A DNA stretch of 53,398 nt from JAXGPL01 sp040766985 (GCA_040766985.1 JAXGPL010000018.1:1-53398); one strand, 5' to 3'. Positions 18,310 through 26,677 are shown, numbered from the stretch's first letter. Translations and numbers: made by a program. Notes: generated by a model not told the origin, from the sequence alone.

Positions 18310-18428
18310 TCGATCCTCCGGCGCAGTCCGTTTCGAGCATGCATACCGCGGCAATACTACTGGCGTGCTTGTCGGAGGAGGCCCCGCCCCATTGACGACC
18401 AACTCGGCAAGACCCCTACTAAGACCGG

Positions 18429-19514
18429 ATGAACTCCGCTAGGACTACGCCGTTGCCGTATCCAGTGGATCGCGAGCACGGGCCCCAGGCCGGAGCCGCT
18501 GCGCAGTTGATGTCCGGTGGGCCTGACCTATCGGAGCACATGGACCGCGTCGAGACCCGCCTCGCCGACATCGCCCGTTCGGATGGGCAGGCGACCGCCG
18601 CGATCGTCTCCTACACGGGGTCGACGCGCGGCAAGCGGTTGCGGGCGCGGCTGGTGTTCCTGTGCGCGGAGGTGTTCGGCAGGTTGGGCGATAGCGGGAA
18701 CCGTGCCGGACGCGCCGGTACCGGATCGCTCGTCGACCTGGCGGCGGCCGTCGAGCTCGTCCACCTGGCTTCGCTGCTGCACGACGATCTGGTGGATGGG
18801 TCCGACACGCGGCGCGGCATCCCGACGGTCGCGCGCGTGTGGGGCGCCCCGGCGGCGGTGCTGGCCGGTGACTACCTGTTTGCGGCTGCGTTTCGGATGC
18901 TGGTGGAGGGCGGCCAGTACCATGCCCTCGGGTCTCTCTCCGGGGCACTCCGGGCGATGAGCGAGGCAGAGATTGAGCAACTGGGGGCACTGTGGGATGT
19001 GACGGTTTCCGAGGAAACCTACTGGCGCTGCGTCCGCGGCAAGACCGGAAGCCTCTTCGCCGCCGCGTGTGAGGCCGGAGCGGCGGCGGGGGGCGCCAGC
19101 CCCGGTGAGATTGAACTGGCGAAGGAATTCGGCATGGCGCTGGGTTGCGCGTTCCAGGCAGTCGACGACCTGCTGGACCTGACGGGGGATCCGGACCGGA
19201 TGGGCAAGCCCGTCGGCCAGGATCTCGCCCGCGGGCTGCTGACCCTGCCGGTGATCCGCGCTCTTGCGGACAGTCGGGAGGGGGCAAGCCTACTTCGATC
19301 TGCATTGACGGCTCAAAGGACCGGACCGGATGTCGCCGCGCTGGCTAAGGGCCTGCTGGACTCGACTGGGGCCGCCGGATACGCGCGGAGCCAGATCGCC
19401 GCTCTGGTCCGCCGTGCCGATAGCTGCCTGGAAAGCCTACCCCCCCACCGCCAACCACTCGCCACGGGACTGCTTCGTCCGCTGACCGAGGTTGTCGCAA
19501 CGCGCGCTCGCTAG
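18429..19514 (+). CDS. Trans-polyprenyl diphosphate synthase
   Basis: 361 residues. First aspartate-rich motif LLHDDLVDGSDTRRG (DDxxD) at about residue 120 and second motif AVDDLLDLTGDPDRMGKP at about 250, with GKRLRARLVF (isopentenyl diphosphate-binding Lys/Arg) upstream. It condenses isopentenyl diphosphate onto an allylic diphosphate. Residues before the first DDxxD are small, which permits a long product (heptaprenyl-like), but chain length cannot be fixed by eye. The ~35-residue N-terminal extension is polar, and the start is uncertain. It faces a DUF2600 cyclase gene, so it may supply that enzyme's tetraprenyl substrate or the menaquinone side chain. Confidence 0.9.
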   Translation: MNSARTTPLPYPVDREHGPQAGAAAQLMSGGPDLSEHMDRVETRLADIARSDGQATAAIVSYTGSTRGKRLRARLVFLCAEVFGRLGDSGNRAGRAGTGSLVDLAAAVELVHLASLLHDDLVDGSDTRRGIPTVARVWGAPAAVLAGDYLFAAAFRMLVEGGQYHALGSLSGALRAMSEAEIEQLGALWDVTVSEETYWRCVRGKTGSLFAAACEAGAAAGGASPGEIELAKEFGMALGCAFQAVDDLLDLTGDPDRMGKPVGQDLARGLLTLPVIRALADSREGASLLRSALTAQRTGPDVAALAKGLLDSTGAAGYARSQIAALVRRADSCLESLPPHRQPLATGLLRPLTEVVATRAR

Positions 19515-19562
19515 CCGTCGGCCCCAGGGGCCGGGCCTTTCGCTGCCGGCGCGGGAGGCCGC

Positions 19563-20696
19563 CTAGACCGCCCGGAGCCGCCGCAGCGCCGAGCAGACGA
19601 CTCGCATCCGCCGTGCGCCCGGACCTGCGGCCGCCAGCAACTCCTCGACCAGGCACCCGGCCGAGTCGCGCCCAGCCTTGGGGTCGGACAGGTAAACCGC
19701 AAGCAGGCCCTCCACCACTGACCGGTGAAAGCCGCCCCCGGGAAGCCCGCCGGCCGCGGTAACGGCCCCCGCGCGCTCGACGAACCAGATCAGGCGCCGC
19801 CGCATCGCGTCGGCACCGGCGTAGTAAGACGTGAAGTTCAGGTCTCCCGCCGCCTCGTCCTCACGGCGGTCAATCAGATAATCAAGCAGGATGTGCAGGC
19901 CGCAGACCCACGGGAAGTAGGCGTCCAGGAGCCGTCCACACCCCTCCGTATCCGCGGTGGCCCCCGCGGCCGTCCCCGCTGCCCCGTAGCTGTACAGCGC
20001 GAATACTGCCAGGGTCGAGCCGCACGCCGCGCTGAACTCGTTCCAGAGCAGGCTTCGTGCAGCCGGGAGGCCGGCCATCTCAGCGAGCGCCCAGCTCTTC
20101 AGTCCGTCAAGCCTGCCGGCCGGTGGGCCGTGTTTGATTGCCTGCATCTCGCCATACAGCGAAACCAGCCTTACGCCGGCGTCAGTAACCGCCCGTGGCA
20201 CACGCCACCGTTGCACGAGCCGCGCGCACTCCCCGACCAGCCCTGCCAGGTAGCCCCCATCGGCGGCGTGGGGATACAACAGGTAATAGGAGCCCTGCCT
20301 GTATCCACCGCTTACGGCATCGATCATCGCGCGGTGGAGCAGGCGCAACGTCGCGACCTCGTGCTGGCCCGCCCTGTCGCACAGGTTATCCAGGTAGTCG
20401 CTGATGGTCTGCAGCGCGACGATGAAACTCACCGCCTCCCGCCAGCGCGGGCCGGCCAGCAGCGCCAATACCGCACCACCCTGGCAGTGAAACCGCTTAA
20501 GCTCGATGCTCCCCAGGGCCTGGGTGCGCAGAACCGGATCCGGGCAGCGGGCCGCGGCGGCAGACCAGCGTGCAAGGTCTTGCCGCACGGCGGGCAGCAC
20601 CTGCCGGACCATCGTCGCCGCAAGGCCGAGGCCGCACGGCAGACGCAGTTTGCGGACCTGGAGCGTGTTTTGCCTGGCGACCGTTTGTGCGGGCAT
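19563..20696 (-). CDS. DUF2600 (YtpB-like) terpene cyclase, tetraprenyl-beta-curcumene synthase family
   Basis: 377 residues matching the DUF2600 pattern: LKRFHCQGGAVLALLAG, IVALQTISDYLDNLCDR (acidic motif), SYYLLYPHAADGGYLAGLV, AGLPAARSLLWNEFSAACG and GLHILLDYLIDRREDEAAGD (second acidic motif). The Bacillus member YtpB converts tetraprenyl diphosphate to beta-curcumene in C35 terpenoid (sesquarterpene) synthesis. ATG 20696 has GGGGAGG about 14 nt upstream. It converges on the polyprenyl synthase, 48 nt apart, separated by a GC-rich GGCCCC/GGGGCC hairpin near 19515-19535. No cyclase for the next step lies in the window. Confidence 0.85.
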   Translation of the reverse strand: MPAQTVARQNTLQVRKLRLPCGLGLAATMVRQVLPAVRQDLARWSAAAARCPDPVLRTQALGSIELKRFHCQGGAVLALLAGPRWREAVSFIVALQTISDYLDNLCDRAGQHEVATLRLLHRAMIDAVSGGYRQGSYYLLYPHAADGGYLAGLVGECARLVQRWRVPRAVTDAGVRLVSLYGEMQAIKHGPPAGRLDGLKSWALAEMAGLPAARSLLWNEFSAACGSTLAVFALYSYGAAGTAAGATADTEGCGRLLDAYFPWVCGLHILLDYLIDRREDEAAGDLNFTSYYAGADAMRRRLIWFVERAGAVTAAGGLPGGGFHRSVVEGLLAVYLSDPKAGRDSAGCLVEELLAAAGPGARRMRVVCSALRRLRAV

Positions 20697-20771
20697 CGGG
20701 CGATCTTGGGCCTCCCCGGGAGCTTTGCGCAGCCATATGATGCCCGGATTCGCCGGCCATCCTAAGGGCTA

Positions 20772-20850
20772 TTGACAGCCGCTCCGGCACGGCGTAATAT
20801 GTGACTGCAGAGTCATATGACTACATGGTCACATGACCAACTGGTCACAC
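20772..20850 (+). promoter_or_regulatory. Sigma-70-type promoter with stacked TetR-type operators
   Basis: TTGACA (20772-20777), a 17-bp spacer and TAATAT (20795-20800) make a near-consensus promoter. Immediately downstream lie overlapping palindromes built on GTCA/TGAC half-sites: GACTgcagAGTC (20803-20814), AGTCATATGACT (20811-20822), TGGTCAcaTGACCA (20826-20839) and TGACCAacTGGTCA (20834-20847). Their position at +1 to +40 suggests tight autorepression by the TetR protein encoded 60 nt downstream. Confidence 0.85.
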
Positions 20851-20910
20851 AACGCATGCGCGCGCATTCGAGTATGGGTATGAAATGACTATGAGCTGGA
20901 GGACTAGAGC

Positions 20911-21555
20911 TTGCCGAAGAGCACCTTTTTCAACCTGCCGGAAGAGAAGAGGCAACGGATCATCAACGTCGCCCTCGACGAGTTCGGCGACCGTAAGTTC
21001 AACGAGGCGTCGCTCACAAGGATTGTCGAGCGCGCCGGCATCGCAAAGGGCTCGATGTACCAGTATTTCGAGGACAAGTTCGACCTCTATCTGTACCTGA
21101 TGGGGCTCGGTGCAGAGACCAAGATCAAACGCATCACTGAGGCGCTGGACTCGCTCGGCCCGGAGGCCGACATCTTCGACAAGCTCCGGGCTGCGGCGCG
21201 TGCTGGATTCAAGATGGCCAGGGATCACCCCAGGCTTGCAGGACTGGCAAACAACCTGCTACAGGAGCGTCCGGAGTTCATGGCGCGCGTGATTGCGCAC
21301 TTCGGCCCGCTGGGCGACGATTTCTACGGCCAGTGGTTTCAGCAGGCCAAAGAGCTGGGCCAGGTGGACGAGCGGATCAACCCGTCGACTGTGAGGTCCA
21401 TGTTCGAGAGCCTGTTCCAGGCCCAAGCCAGTTCCATGGTCGGCAGGCTCACCGATGAGTCGGTCATAGCGCTCGTCGACGAGTGGATGTGGATCATGGA
21501 ACACGGGGTCCGGCCCCAGAACCGTAAAGGGGAGAAGGAGGTTGAGGGCAGATGA
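20911..21555 (+). CDS. TetR family transcriptional regulator
   Basis: 214 residues. The N-terminal helix-turn-helix reads RQRIINVALDEFGDRKFNEA then LTRIVERAGIAKGSMYQYFE, as in TetR repressors; the rest is the helical ligand domain. TTG 20911 is chosen because GGAGG lies 8 nt upstream. The stop overlaps the ABC ATPase start as ATGA, so it is the first gene of the exporter operon. It presumably binds the palindromes at 20803-20847 and is released by a substrate of the exporter (inference). Confidence 0.92.
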   Translation: MPKSTFFNLPEEKRQRIINVALDEFGDRKFNEASLTRIVERAGIAKGSMYQYFEDKFDLYLYLMGLGAETKIKRITEALDSLGPEADIFDKLRAAARAGFKMARDHPRLAGLANNLLQERPEFMARVIAHFGPLGDDFYGQWFQQAKELGQVDERINPSTVRSMFESLFQAQASSMVGRLTDESVIALVDEWMWIMEHGVRPQNRKGEKEVEGR

Positions 21556-22409
21556 TCGAGGTCAAGGACCTCTATCATTCCTACACGCACGACAACAGGT
21601 ACGCGGTCGGCGGCATCAGTTTCGCGGTCGGCAAGGGTGAGATCTTCGGGTTTCTGGGCCCCAACGGGGCAGGCAAGTCTACGACTCAGAAGATCCTCAC
21701 GGGGCTTCTGCCGGTTCAGAAGGGCACGGCGATTGTGGCGGGCCAGGATGTGCGCAGGCAGAGCAGGGAGTTGTTCAACAGGATCGGGGTATCGTTTGAG
21801 CACCCCAACCTCTACCGCAAGCTGACGGGGCTTGAGAACCTCGAGTTTTTCGCCAGCCTATACGACGTGCCTACCGCCGACCCGATGGAACTGCTGCGCA
21901 AGGTCGGGCTGGAGAACGCTGCGCGGCGGCGCGCCGGGGCGTATTCGCGGGGCATGCAGGGACGGCTGGTGTTCGTGCGCGCACTGCTCAACCGGCCGGA
22001 GTTGCTGTTCCTGGACGAGCCGACCGCCGGCCTGGACCCGAACATGACACAGCAGGTCAAGGAACTCATCCACCAGGAGCGCGACCGCGGCGCGACCATC
22101 GTCCTGACGACGCACAACATGCAGGTCGCCGAGGAGTTGTCGGACCGTGTGGCCTTCATCAACGAGGGCAAGATCGCGGCGGTCGATACGCCACGCAACC
22201 TCAAGCTCAAATACGGCGAGAAGCTGGTCGCGGTGGAATACCGCAAAAACGGGCAGGTGGCGAGAGAGCGGCTCTCAATGACCATTGAGGCGGACCGCGC
22301 GCGCCTGGCGGAGCTGGTTTCCGATGGCGCAATCGAGACCATGCACTCGCAGGAAGCAACACTCGAGGAAGTGTTCATCAAAATCACAGGCCGCGGGCTG
22401 GCGGGGTGA
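21552..22409 (+). CDS. ABC transporter ATP-binding protein
   Basis: 285 residues. Walker A FLGPNGAGKSTTQKIL, a Q-loop region FEHPNLYRKLTGLEN, signature AYSRGMQGRLVFVRALL (a YSRGMQ form of LSGGQ), Walker B ELLFLDEPTAGLDP and H-loop TTHNM. It has the ~75-residue C-terminal extension usual in CcmA/DrrA-like exporters. It overlaps tetR (ATGA) and the next permease gene (GTGA), so the operon is tightly coupled. It energises export through the two ABC-2 permeases that follow. Confidence 0.95.
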   Translation: MIEVKDLYHSYTHDNRYAVGGISFAVGKGEIFGFLGPNGAGKSTTQKILTGLLPVQKGTAIVAGQDVRRQSRELFNRIGVSFEHPNLYRKLTGLENLEFFASLYDVPTADPMELLRKVGLENAARRRAGAYSRGMQGRLVFVRALLNRPELLFLDEPTAGLDPNMTQQVKELIHQERDRGATIVLTTHNMQVAEELSDRVAFINEGKIAAVDTPRNLKLKYGEKLVAVEYRKNGQVARERLSMTIEADRARLAELVSDGAIETMHSQEATLEEVFIKITGRGLAG

Positions 22410-23476
22410 CGGCCATGCTGCGGCGGATCTGGGCTTTGACCAAAAAAGACTGGCGGATGCTCGTCCGCAACTACTATGTGGCGGCGATCCTCCTAGTAGC
22501 GGTGCTGTACATCGTGGCGACGAGGTTTCTGATCCCTGCCGAGTTGAGTACCGACGCGCTGGTGGTGCTGTGGGACCAGACGGAGAGCCAGGTCGCCAGG
22601 CAGTTCTTTGAGACCCACACCGCCGACGAACCCTCACAGTTGGTGGTGGTCGATTCCGCGGATCAATTCGCTGCTGCAGTCGAGGGGTACAACCGGATCG
22701 GCCTGCGGGTGACGGGCGGCGAGGTCCCCGAAGTATTCGAGGTCACCTACCAGGGGTATGAAAACCAGCGCACCCGCAACCTGCTAGCGGCGACCCTACA
22801 GGCTCAGGCGGCGGCTCTGCGCGGCGAAGGTGCGTCCTACCCGCGCTTTGAAACCCATGTGCTCAACCCCGGTACCGCGGCCGAAAAACCGCCGTTCAAC
22901 AAGTCGCTCGTGCCGATCTGGGTGTACACCGAAGCTGGCCTCGTGGGACTGCTGCTCGGATCGACGTTGCTGTTCGCCGAGAAAGACGAACGCGCACTAC
23001 GGGCGATCCGCGTGTCGCCGGCGACGGTGGTTGAGTACCTCGTGGCGCGGACGATTTCGATGTTCCTGCTGGGCCTGCTGTTCACGGTGCTGGTTACCGC
23101 CTTTACGCTCGGGGTGAACGTCAATTGGCCGGCGATTGTGCCGATGGTCCTGTTCGGCTCGGCCGTCATCACGCTGGTGATGATGGTCGTCGCCAACATG
23201 TTCGATTCGCTGGGGCAGTTCATCTTCCCCGGGATGATGCTGATGGTCCTGCTCGGCTTCCCGACGGTGATCTACTTCATGCCCAGCTTTTCACCGCCGT
23301 TGATGCGCCTTCTCCCGACCTACCCGCTGATCTTCGGGCTGCGGGAGGCCTTCTTCCCGACGGGCGCGCCCGGAGTTCTTAGCCAGGCGCTGATCCAGTT
23401 GGGCATCTCGGCCGCGGTGGTCTTCCCGGTTGCGGTATTGACCTTCCGCCGCCAACTGATTGCGAGGGATGTCTAG
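22406..23476 (+). CDS. ABC-2 type permease, first subunit
   Basis: About 356 residues with one N-terminal membrane helix (VAAILLVAVLYIVATRFLI), a roughly 150-residue extracytoplasmic domain, and five C-terminal helices (LVGLLLGSTLLFAEKDERAL, TISMFLLGLLFTVLVTAFTL, MVLFGSAVITLVMMVVANMF). This is the ABC2_membrane layout. It starts at GTG 22406 overlapping the ATPase stop, or at ATG 22415. It probably forms a heterodimer with the next gene product. Confidence 0.9.
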   Translation: MTAMLRRIWALTKKDWRMLVRNYYVAAILLVAVLYIVATRFLIPAELSTDALVVLWDQTESQVARQFFETHTADEPSQLVVVDSADQFAAAVEGYNRIGLRVTGGEVPEVFEVTYQGYENQRTRNLLAATLQAQAAALRGEGASYPRFETHVLNPGTAAEKPPFNKSLVPIWVYTEAGLVGLLLGSTLLFAEKDERALRAIRVSPATVVEYLVARTISMFLLGLLFTVLVTAFTLGVNVNWPAIVPMVLFGSAVITLVMMVVANMFDSLGQFIFPGMMLMVLLGFPTVIYFMPSFSPPLMRLLPTYPLIFGLREAFFPTGAPGVLSQALIQLGISAAVVFPVAVLTFRRQLIARDV

Positions 23477-23477
23477 G

Positions 23478-24479
23478 ATGATGCGCCGCATCTTCTCATT
23501 GATGCGCAGGGACCTACGCTCGCAGACACGGGACTTCATGCTGCTGTACATGATCCTGGCGCCGTTTCTGCTGGCCCTCGTCCTGCGTGCTTTCCTGCCG
23601 TCGGTCGGCGCGGCTTCGATCAACCTCGTTGTCACGGAGGACATCGGGCAAAGCATCATCGGCCGGCTCGGGGAATACGGCTCAGTCGAGGTCGTGGCTG
23701 ACCGGGCGGCGGTCGAGCGCCGTGTCGGCCAGCTCGACGACGTCGCGGGCATCGTCCGCGACGGAGATTCGTACCTGGTTGTACTAGAAGGCAACGAGGC
23801 CGAGGCCACCGCCGAATTGCCTGCCCTCGTGCTGGCCGACATCGAGCGGGGCGGGGTCTTGACGATCGACGAACGGCAACTGGGGCGGATTGAGAGCCCG
23901 ATTAAGCCCTTTGCGGTGTCGTTCGTCCCGCTGATGGGCGTACTGGTGGGCGGGCTGCTGATCGGTTTCAGCGTGATTGAGGAAAAGGAGGACAACGTCA
24001 TCTCAGCGATCAGCGTGTCGCCGATGAGCCGCTTTGAATACATCTTCGGCCGCAGCTTGATCGGCGTCATCGGCGGCATTGCCCTGGCGATCCCGCCGAT
24101 CTACGTCCTGGGAACGGGTGGCTTCAACGTGCTGCAAGTGGTAGTCGTGACGCTGGGTGCAACCCTGATCGGGGTCATCCTGGGCCTCTACATCGGGGCG
24201 GTGGCGACAAACCAGATCGAGGGCATCGGTGTGCTCAAGCTCGCCGCGATCCCGTTCAGTATCGCCCCGATGCTGGTCTTCTTCCTGCCTCTCAAGTGGC
24301 ACTGGACGCTGATGTGGATTCCGACGTACTGGACCGTACGCGGCTACAAAGCCATCTTCATGGACGGGCTGGGATGGAGCGATGTCTTGCCGCTCGCGGC
24401 GACCGGGTTGGCCGTGAGCTTCGTCTTTCTGGTGTTCTCGTGGGGTTTCCTCAAACGGAGACTGACGGCGCGTGGATAG
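23478..24479 (+). CDS. ABC-2 type permease, second subunit
   Basis: About 333 residues with the same layout as its neighbour: one N-terminal helix (FMLLYMILAPFLLALVLRAF), an extracytoplasmic domain of about 130 residues, and about five C-terminal helices (FVPLMGVLVGGLLIGFSVIE, LIGVIGGIALAIPPIYVLG, LGATLIGVILGLYIGAVAT). It retains the EEKED motif after the second helix seen in ABC-2 exporters. ATG 23478 is chosen (GAGGG nine bases upstream); upstream in-frame ATG/TTG codons overlap the preceding gene. The exported substrate is unknown. Confidence 0.9.
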   Translation: MMRRIFSLMRRDLRSQTRDFMLLYMILAPFLLALVLRAFLPSVGAASINLVVTEDIGQSIIGRLGEYGSVEVVADRAAVERRVGQLDDVAGIVRDGDSYLVVLEGNEAEATAELPALVLADIERGGVLTIDERQLGRIESPIKPFAVSFVPLMGVLVGGLLIGFSVIEEKEDNVISAISVSPMSRFEYIFGRSLIGVIGGIALAIPPIYVLGTGGFNVLQVVVVTLGATLIGVILGLYIGAVATNQIEGIGVLKLAAIPFSIAPMLVFFLPLKWHWTLMWIPTYWTVRGYKAIFMDGLGWSDVLPLAATGLAVSFVFLVFSWGFLKRRLTARG

Positions 24480-24508
24480 GCGGACTTAGGACACGGGGGT
24501 GAGGTATA

Positions 24509-24652
24509 GTGGCAGCCTTCGATTGGAGCAGCATTCCGTGGTGGGCGTGGGTGTTGTTGGTGGTGGCGGCGGTCATCGTCGCGCCGATTAAGATGCGGAT
24601 CCTCAAGAAGATGGTGTCGGCGGACAAGGAGAAGCCGGTCGAGGACGAGTAG
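24509..24652 (+). CDS. 47-residue single-helix membrane peptide
   Basis: GTG 24509 is preceded by GGGGGTGAGG. The peptide has a short aromatic N-terminus (FDWSSIPWWAW), one membrane helix (VLLVVAAVIVAPIK) and a charged C-terminal tail rich in Lys and Glu. It lies 29 nt past the second permease and could be the last gene of the ABC operon. No family is recognised; its reality rests on the SD, the position and the helix-plus-charged-tail design. Confidence 0.55.
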   Translation: MAAFDWSSIPWWAWVLLVVAAVIVAPIKMRILKKMVSADKEKPVEDE

Positions 24653-24796
24653 CAGCAAGCGGCCCGGATCGGGCTGACCAAGGCGCGGCGGAGCAGGCAC
24701 GGAGACGCTCCGCCGGCCGTCTCCGTTGGGGGAAGGCAGTTGGGCCGATCCCAGCCCGGAGGTTACCCCTCATACCTAGTGGAAACACTGCGGGCA

Positions 24797-25150
24797 ATGA
24801 GCAAGACTGAAGACGCAGCGAGCTACATCGTCCGCCCGTATCGCGCGGAGGGCGGCCGCGACCGGCTGGGCATCAGGGAAGTCTTCCGCCTCACCGGGCT
24901 ATTCGGCGACCCGGTCGAGCGGTACTTCCCTGCCCCGGACTTCATCGCCGACGCCATGGTCGAGTACTACCTGCGTTTTGAGCCGGACTGGGCATTTGTG
25001 GCGGAAGACGTGCTAACCAGGCAGGTCATCGGGTACATCACCGGCTGTCCGGATAGCGGGCGGCGGCGAGAGGGGCAGACCCGCAGGCAGCCGATGGGGC
25101 TGGGGCATGTCATCGGTGCGGCCCTGGGCCAGGTTGACTCCGGGTTATGA
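24797..25150 (+). CDS. GNAT-like acetyltransferase, C-terminally truncated
   Basis: About 117 residues. The N-terminal part YIVRPYRAEGGRDRLGIREV and the segment FIADAMVEYYLRFEPDWAFV followed by VIGYITGCPDS match the start of GNAT N-acetyltransferases. The acetyl-CoA loop (V-x-x-x-x-R/Q-x-x-G) and everything after it are missing: the reading becomes arginine- and glycine-rich after GCPDS and stops at 25150. The frame is open back to 24740, but no SD favours an earlier start. This is probably a remnant. Confidence 0.5.
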   Translation: MSKTEDAASYIVRPYRAEGGRDRLGIREVFRLTGLFGDPVERYFPAPDFIADAMVEYYLRFEPDWAFVAEDVLTRQVIGYITGCPDSGRRREGQTRRQPMGLGHVIGAALGQVDSGL

Positions 25151-25299
25151 ACATCTAGGTTTCTGGGAAACCTTGTGTCTGCGAAACCTGTACTCCGCGG
25201 GACCCGGTCCCTGAAAATCAGGATCTTTGGAGTCCACGTAGCCCGTTCGTTGTCGCTAGGATACCGGGTTTCCAGAAACCAGGTTCTCCAAAGACCACA
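25151..25299. other. Gene-free stretch with nested GGTTTC/GAAACC inverted repeats
   Basis: GGTTTCtggGAAACC (25158-25172) and GGTTTCCAGAAACC (25267-25280) are each self-complementary and also complementary to each other, with CTTTGGAG / CTCCAAAG nested inside. Either two small hairpins or one long interrupted hairpin can form. No protein reading is plausible. Confidence 0.45.
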
Positions 25300-25368
25300 T
25301 TAGCGCGGGTTCTGGTCTCCAACCGACCAGATGATCAGCTCCCACATCGCAGCGATTGCATCCATCAT
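25300..25368 (-). CDS. 22-residue peptide with a strong SD
   Basis: ATG 25368 follows GAGGAGG by five bases. The peptide begins MMDAIAAMWELIIWSV, which is amphipathic and tryptophan-containing, and ends at TAA 25300. It lies downstream of the Eis-like gene on the same strand, after a 30-bp palindrome. The near-ideal SD and spacing argue that it is translated. It could be a leader, a toxin-like or a signalling peptide; no function can be assigned. Confidence 0.45.
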   Translation of the reverse strand: MMDAIAAMWELIIWSVGDQNPR

Positions 25369-25397
25369 CGAAACCTCCTCGTCACATACCTGATCCG

Positions 25398-25427
25398 TGG
25401 CCAGCGCCGGATATCCGGCGCTGGCCA
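25398..25427. terminator. Perfect 30-bp palindrome
   Basis: TGGCCAGCGCCGGAT is followed directly by its exact complement ATCCGGCGCTGGCCA. As RNA it folds to a long hairpin eight bases past the Eis-like stop; on the + strand it is followed by GTTTTTAG. It is a terminator candidate in both directions. Confidence 0.6.
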
Positions 25428-25435
25428 AGTGGTTT

Positions 25436-26677
25436 TTAGTAGTACTCCTTGTGCAGAACCGGCCGGGCCGGGAACAGGCTGCGCGCAAAATCCAGCCCCG
25501 GTCCCGGGGAGGCAGCCTGCGCCAGGCCGAAACGCATCATCTCGTCGAGAGACCGCGCGCCCACCGCCAACCGGGAGAACACGTCGATCGGCGCCACAAC
25601 GTCGGCTGCCCCCGGATCAACCAGCAGTTTTTCGGCCTTGACGGAGTCACCGTCAAAGGAAACCGCGAACCAACCGTCGTTCCATTCGCACAGCTCGTCC
25701 ATGACCTGGATCGTGCAGCTACCCCGCTCGATATCCTCCGTGCCCCTCGCCTGCAGCAGCCCCGCCGCGTCGACGGCGCGGGCCATCGGCCCGTGCTCCA
25801 GCTTGGCGTCGATTCGCGGATTACTTAGCAGCTCAAGGATTTGATCGTCCGGGTGGAGCATCAGCCGGATGTTCTTGATGTGCGAGTCATGGCAGCTGAG
25901 GTACCAGAACAGGCCGCGCCATGCGTCCGGCGTGGAGCCGATCATCTCCCTGACCCGAAGGTCATTGGGGTATTCATCGCCACGCGTCATCACCATGACG
26001 TAGCCCTCGATCCGGCCTGCATCCGACCGCCAACCGTACACATAGCGGCGTCCTTCGTCAATCCGAAGCATGCGGTGCCAATCGCGTGGCTCGCGCCGGG
26101 CGATGAGGTTGTGGCCTCGGGCTTGCGTCATGTAGATATCGTTCATGGCCGCGACCACTTCGTCCCGGGTGTACTCCGACTCGGGGTGGAATCCGTCCTT
26201 GTCGCATACCCCCAAGCGGCACATCCTGCCCACATCTCGACCGTACCCGGCAAACTCCCTGACCGGGATGGTCGCCTGGAGCATCCGTGAGGCAAAACCC
26301 CAGCCCATACGGTTGTAGAAGCGAAACTCGAACGGGTAAAGCAGCGAAAGGACGACCCCGGCACGCCTTAGTTCGGCCAGGTGCCAGCCCAACATGTCGC
26401 GGACGAGGCCGTGCCTTCGGGTTTCCGGGGACGACGCGACCATCCCGATGCCGTTGGCGCGGACGAACGCACCGTTGACGTTGACCTCAAACCGCCTGTC
26501 GAGCATCGCCGCCGCGAGCCGGCCGTCGGCGAAGGCGCCAACCGGCAGCCCGCCGCTCTGCTCCGCCGGTTCCAGCAGCTTGGTGATGTCCTTGGGCGTC
26601 AGGTTGTAAGAATACGCTGCGACTTCGGCATATGCCGGATAGTCGGCTGGAGTAAGGTATCTGACCTCTCGATTCAA
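25436..26677 (-). CDS. Eis-family GNAT N-acetyltransferase
   Basis: 413 residues with the Eis three-part layout: an N-terminal GNAT domain with the acetyl-CoA loop (GIGMVASSPETRRHGLVRDM) and YPFEFRFYNRMGWGFAS, a second GNAT-like domain (about residues 170-290), and an SCP2-like C-terminal domain (VSFDGDSVKAEKLL ... DVFSRLAVG). Eis enzymes acetylate amines, including aminoglycosides and peptides; the substrate here is unknown. TTG 26677 is chosen because GAGGAGG lies 7 nt upstream; a longer frame to 26866 lacks support. It is divergent from thiD with a 146-152 bp gap. Confidence 0.88.
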   Translation of the reverse strand: MNREVRYLTPADYPAYAEVAAYSYNLTPKDITKLLEPAEQSGGLPVGAFADGRLAAAMLDRRFEVNVNGAFVRANGIGMVASSPETRRHGLVRDMLGWHLAELRRAGVVLSLLYPFEFRFYNRMGWGFASRMLQATIPVREFAGYGRDVGRMCRLGVCDKDGFHPESEYTRDEVVAAMNDIYMTQARGHNLIARREPRDWHRMLRIDEGRRYVYGWRSDAGRIEGYVMVMTRGDEYPNDLRVREMIGSTPDAWRGLFWYLSCHDSHIKNIRLMLHPDDQILELLSNPRIDAKLEHGPMARAVDAAGLLQARGTEDIERGSCTIQVMDELCEWNDGWFAVSFDGDSVKAEKLLVDPGAADVVAPIDVFSRLAVGARSLDEMMRFGLAQAASPGPGLDFARSLFPARPVLHKEYY

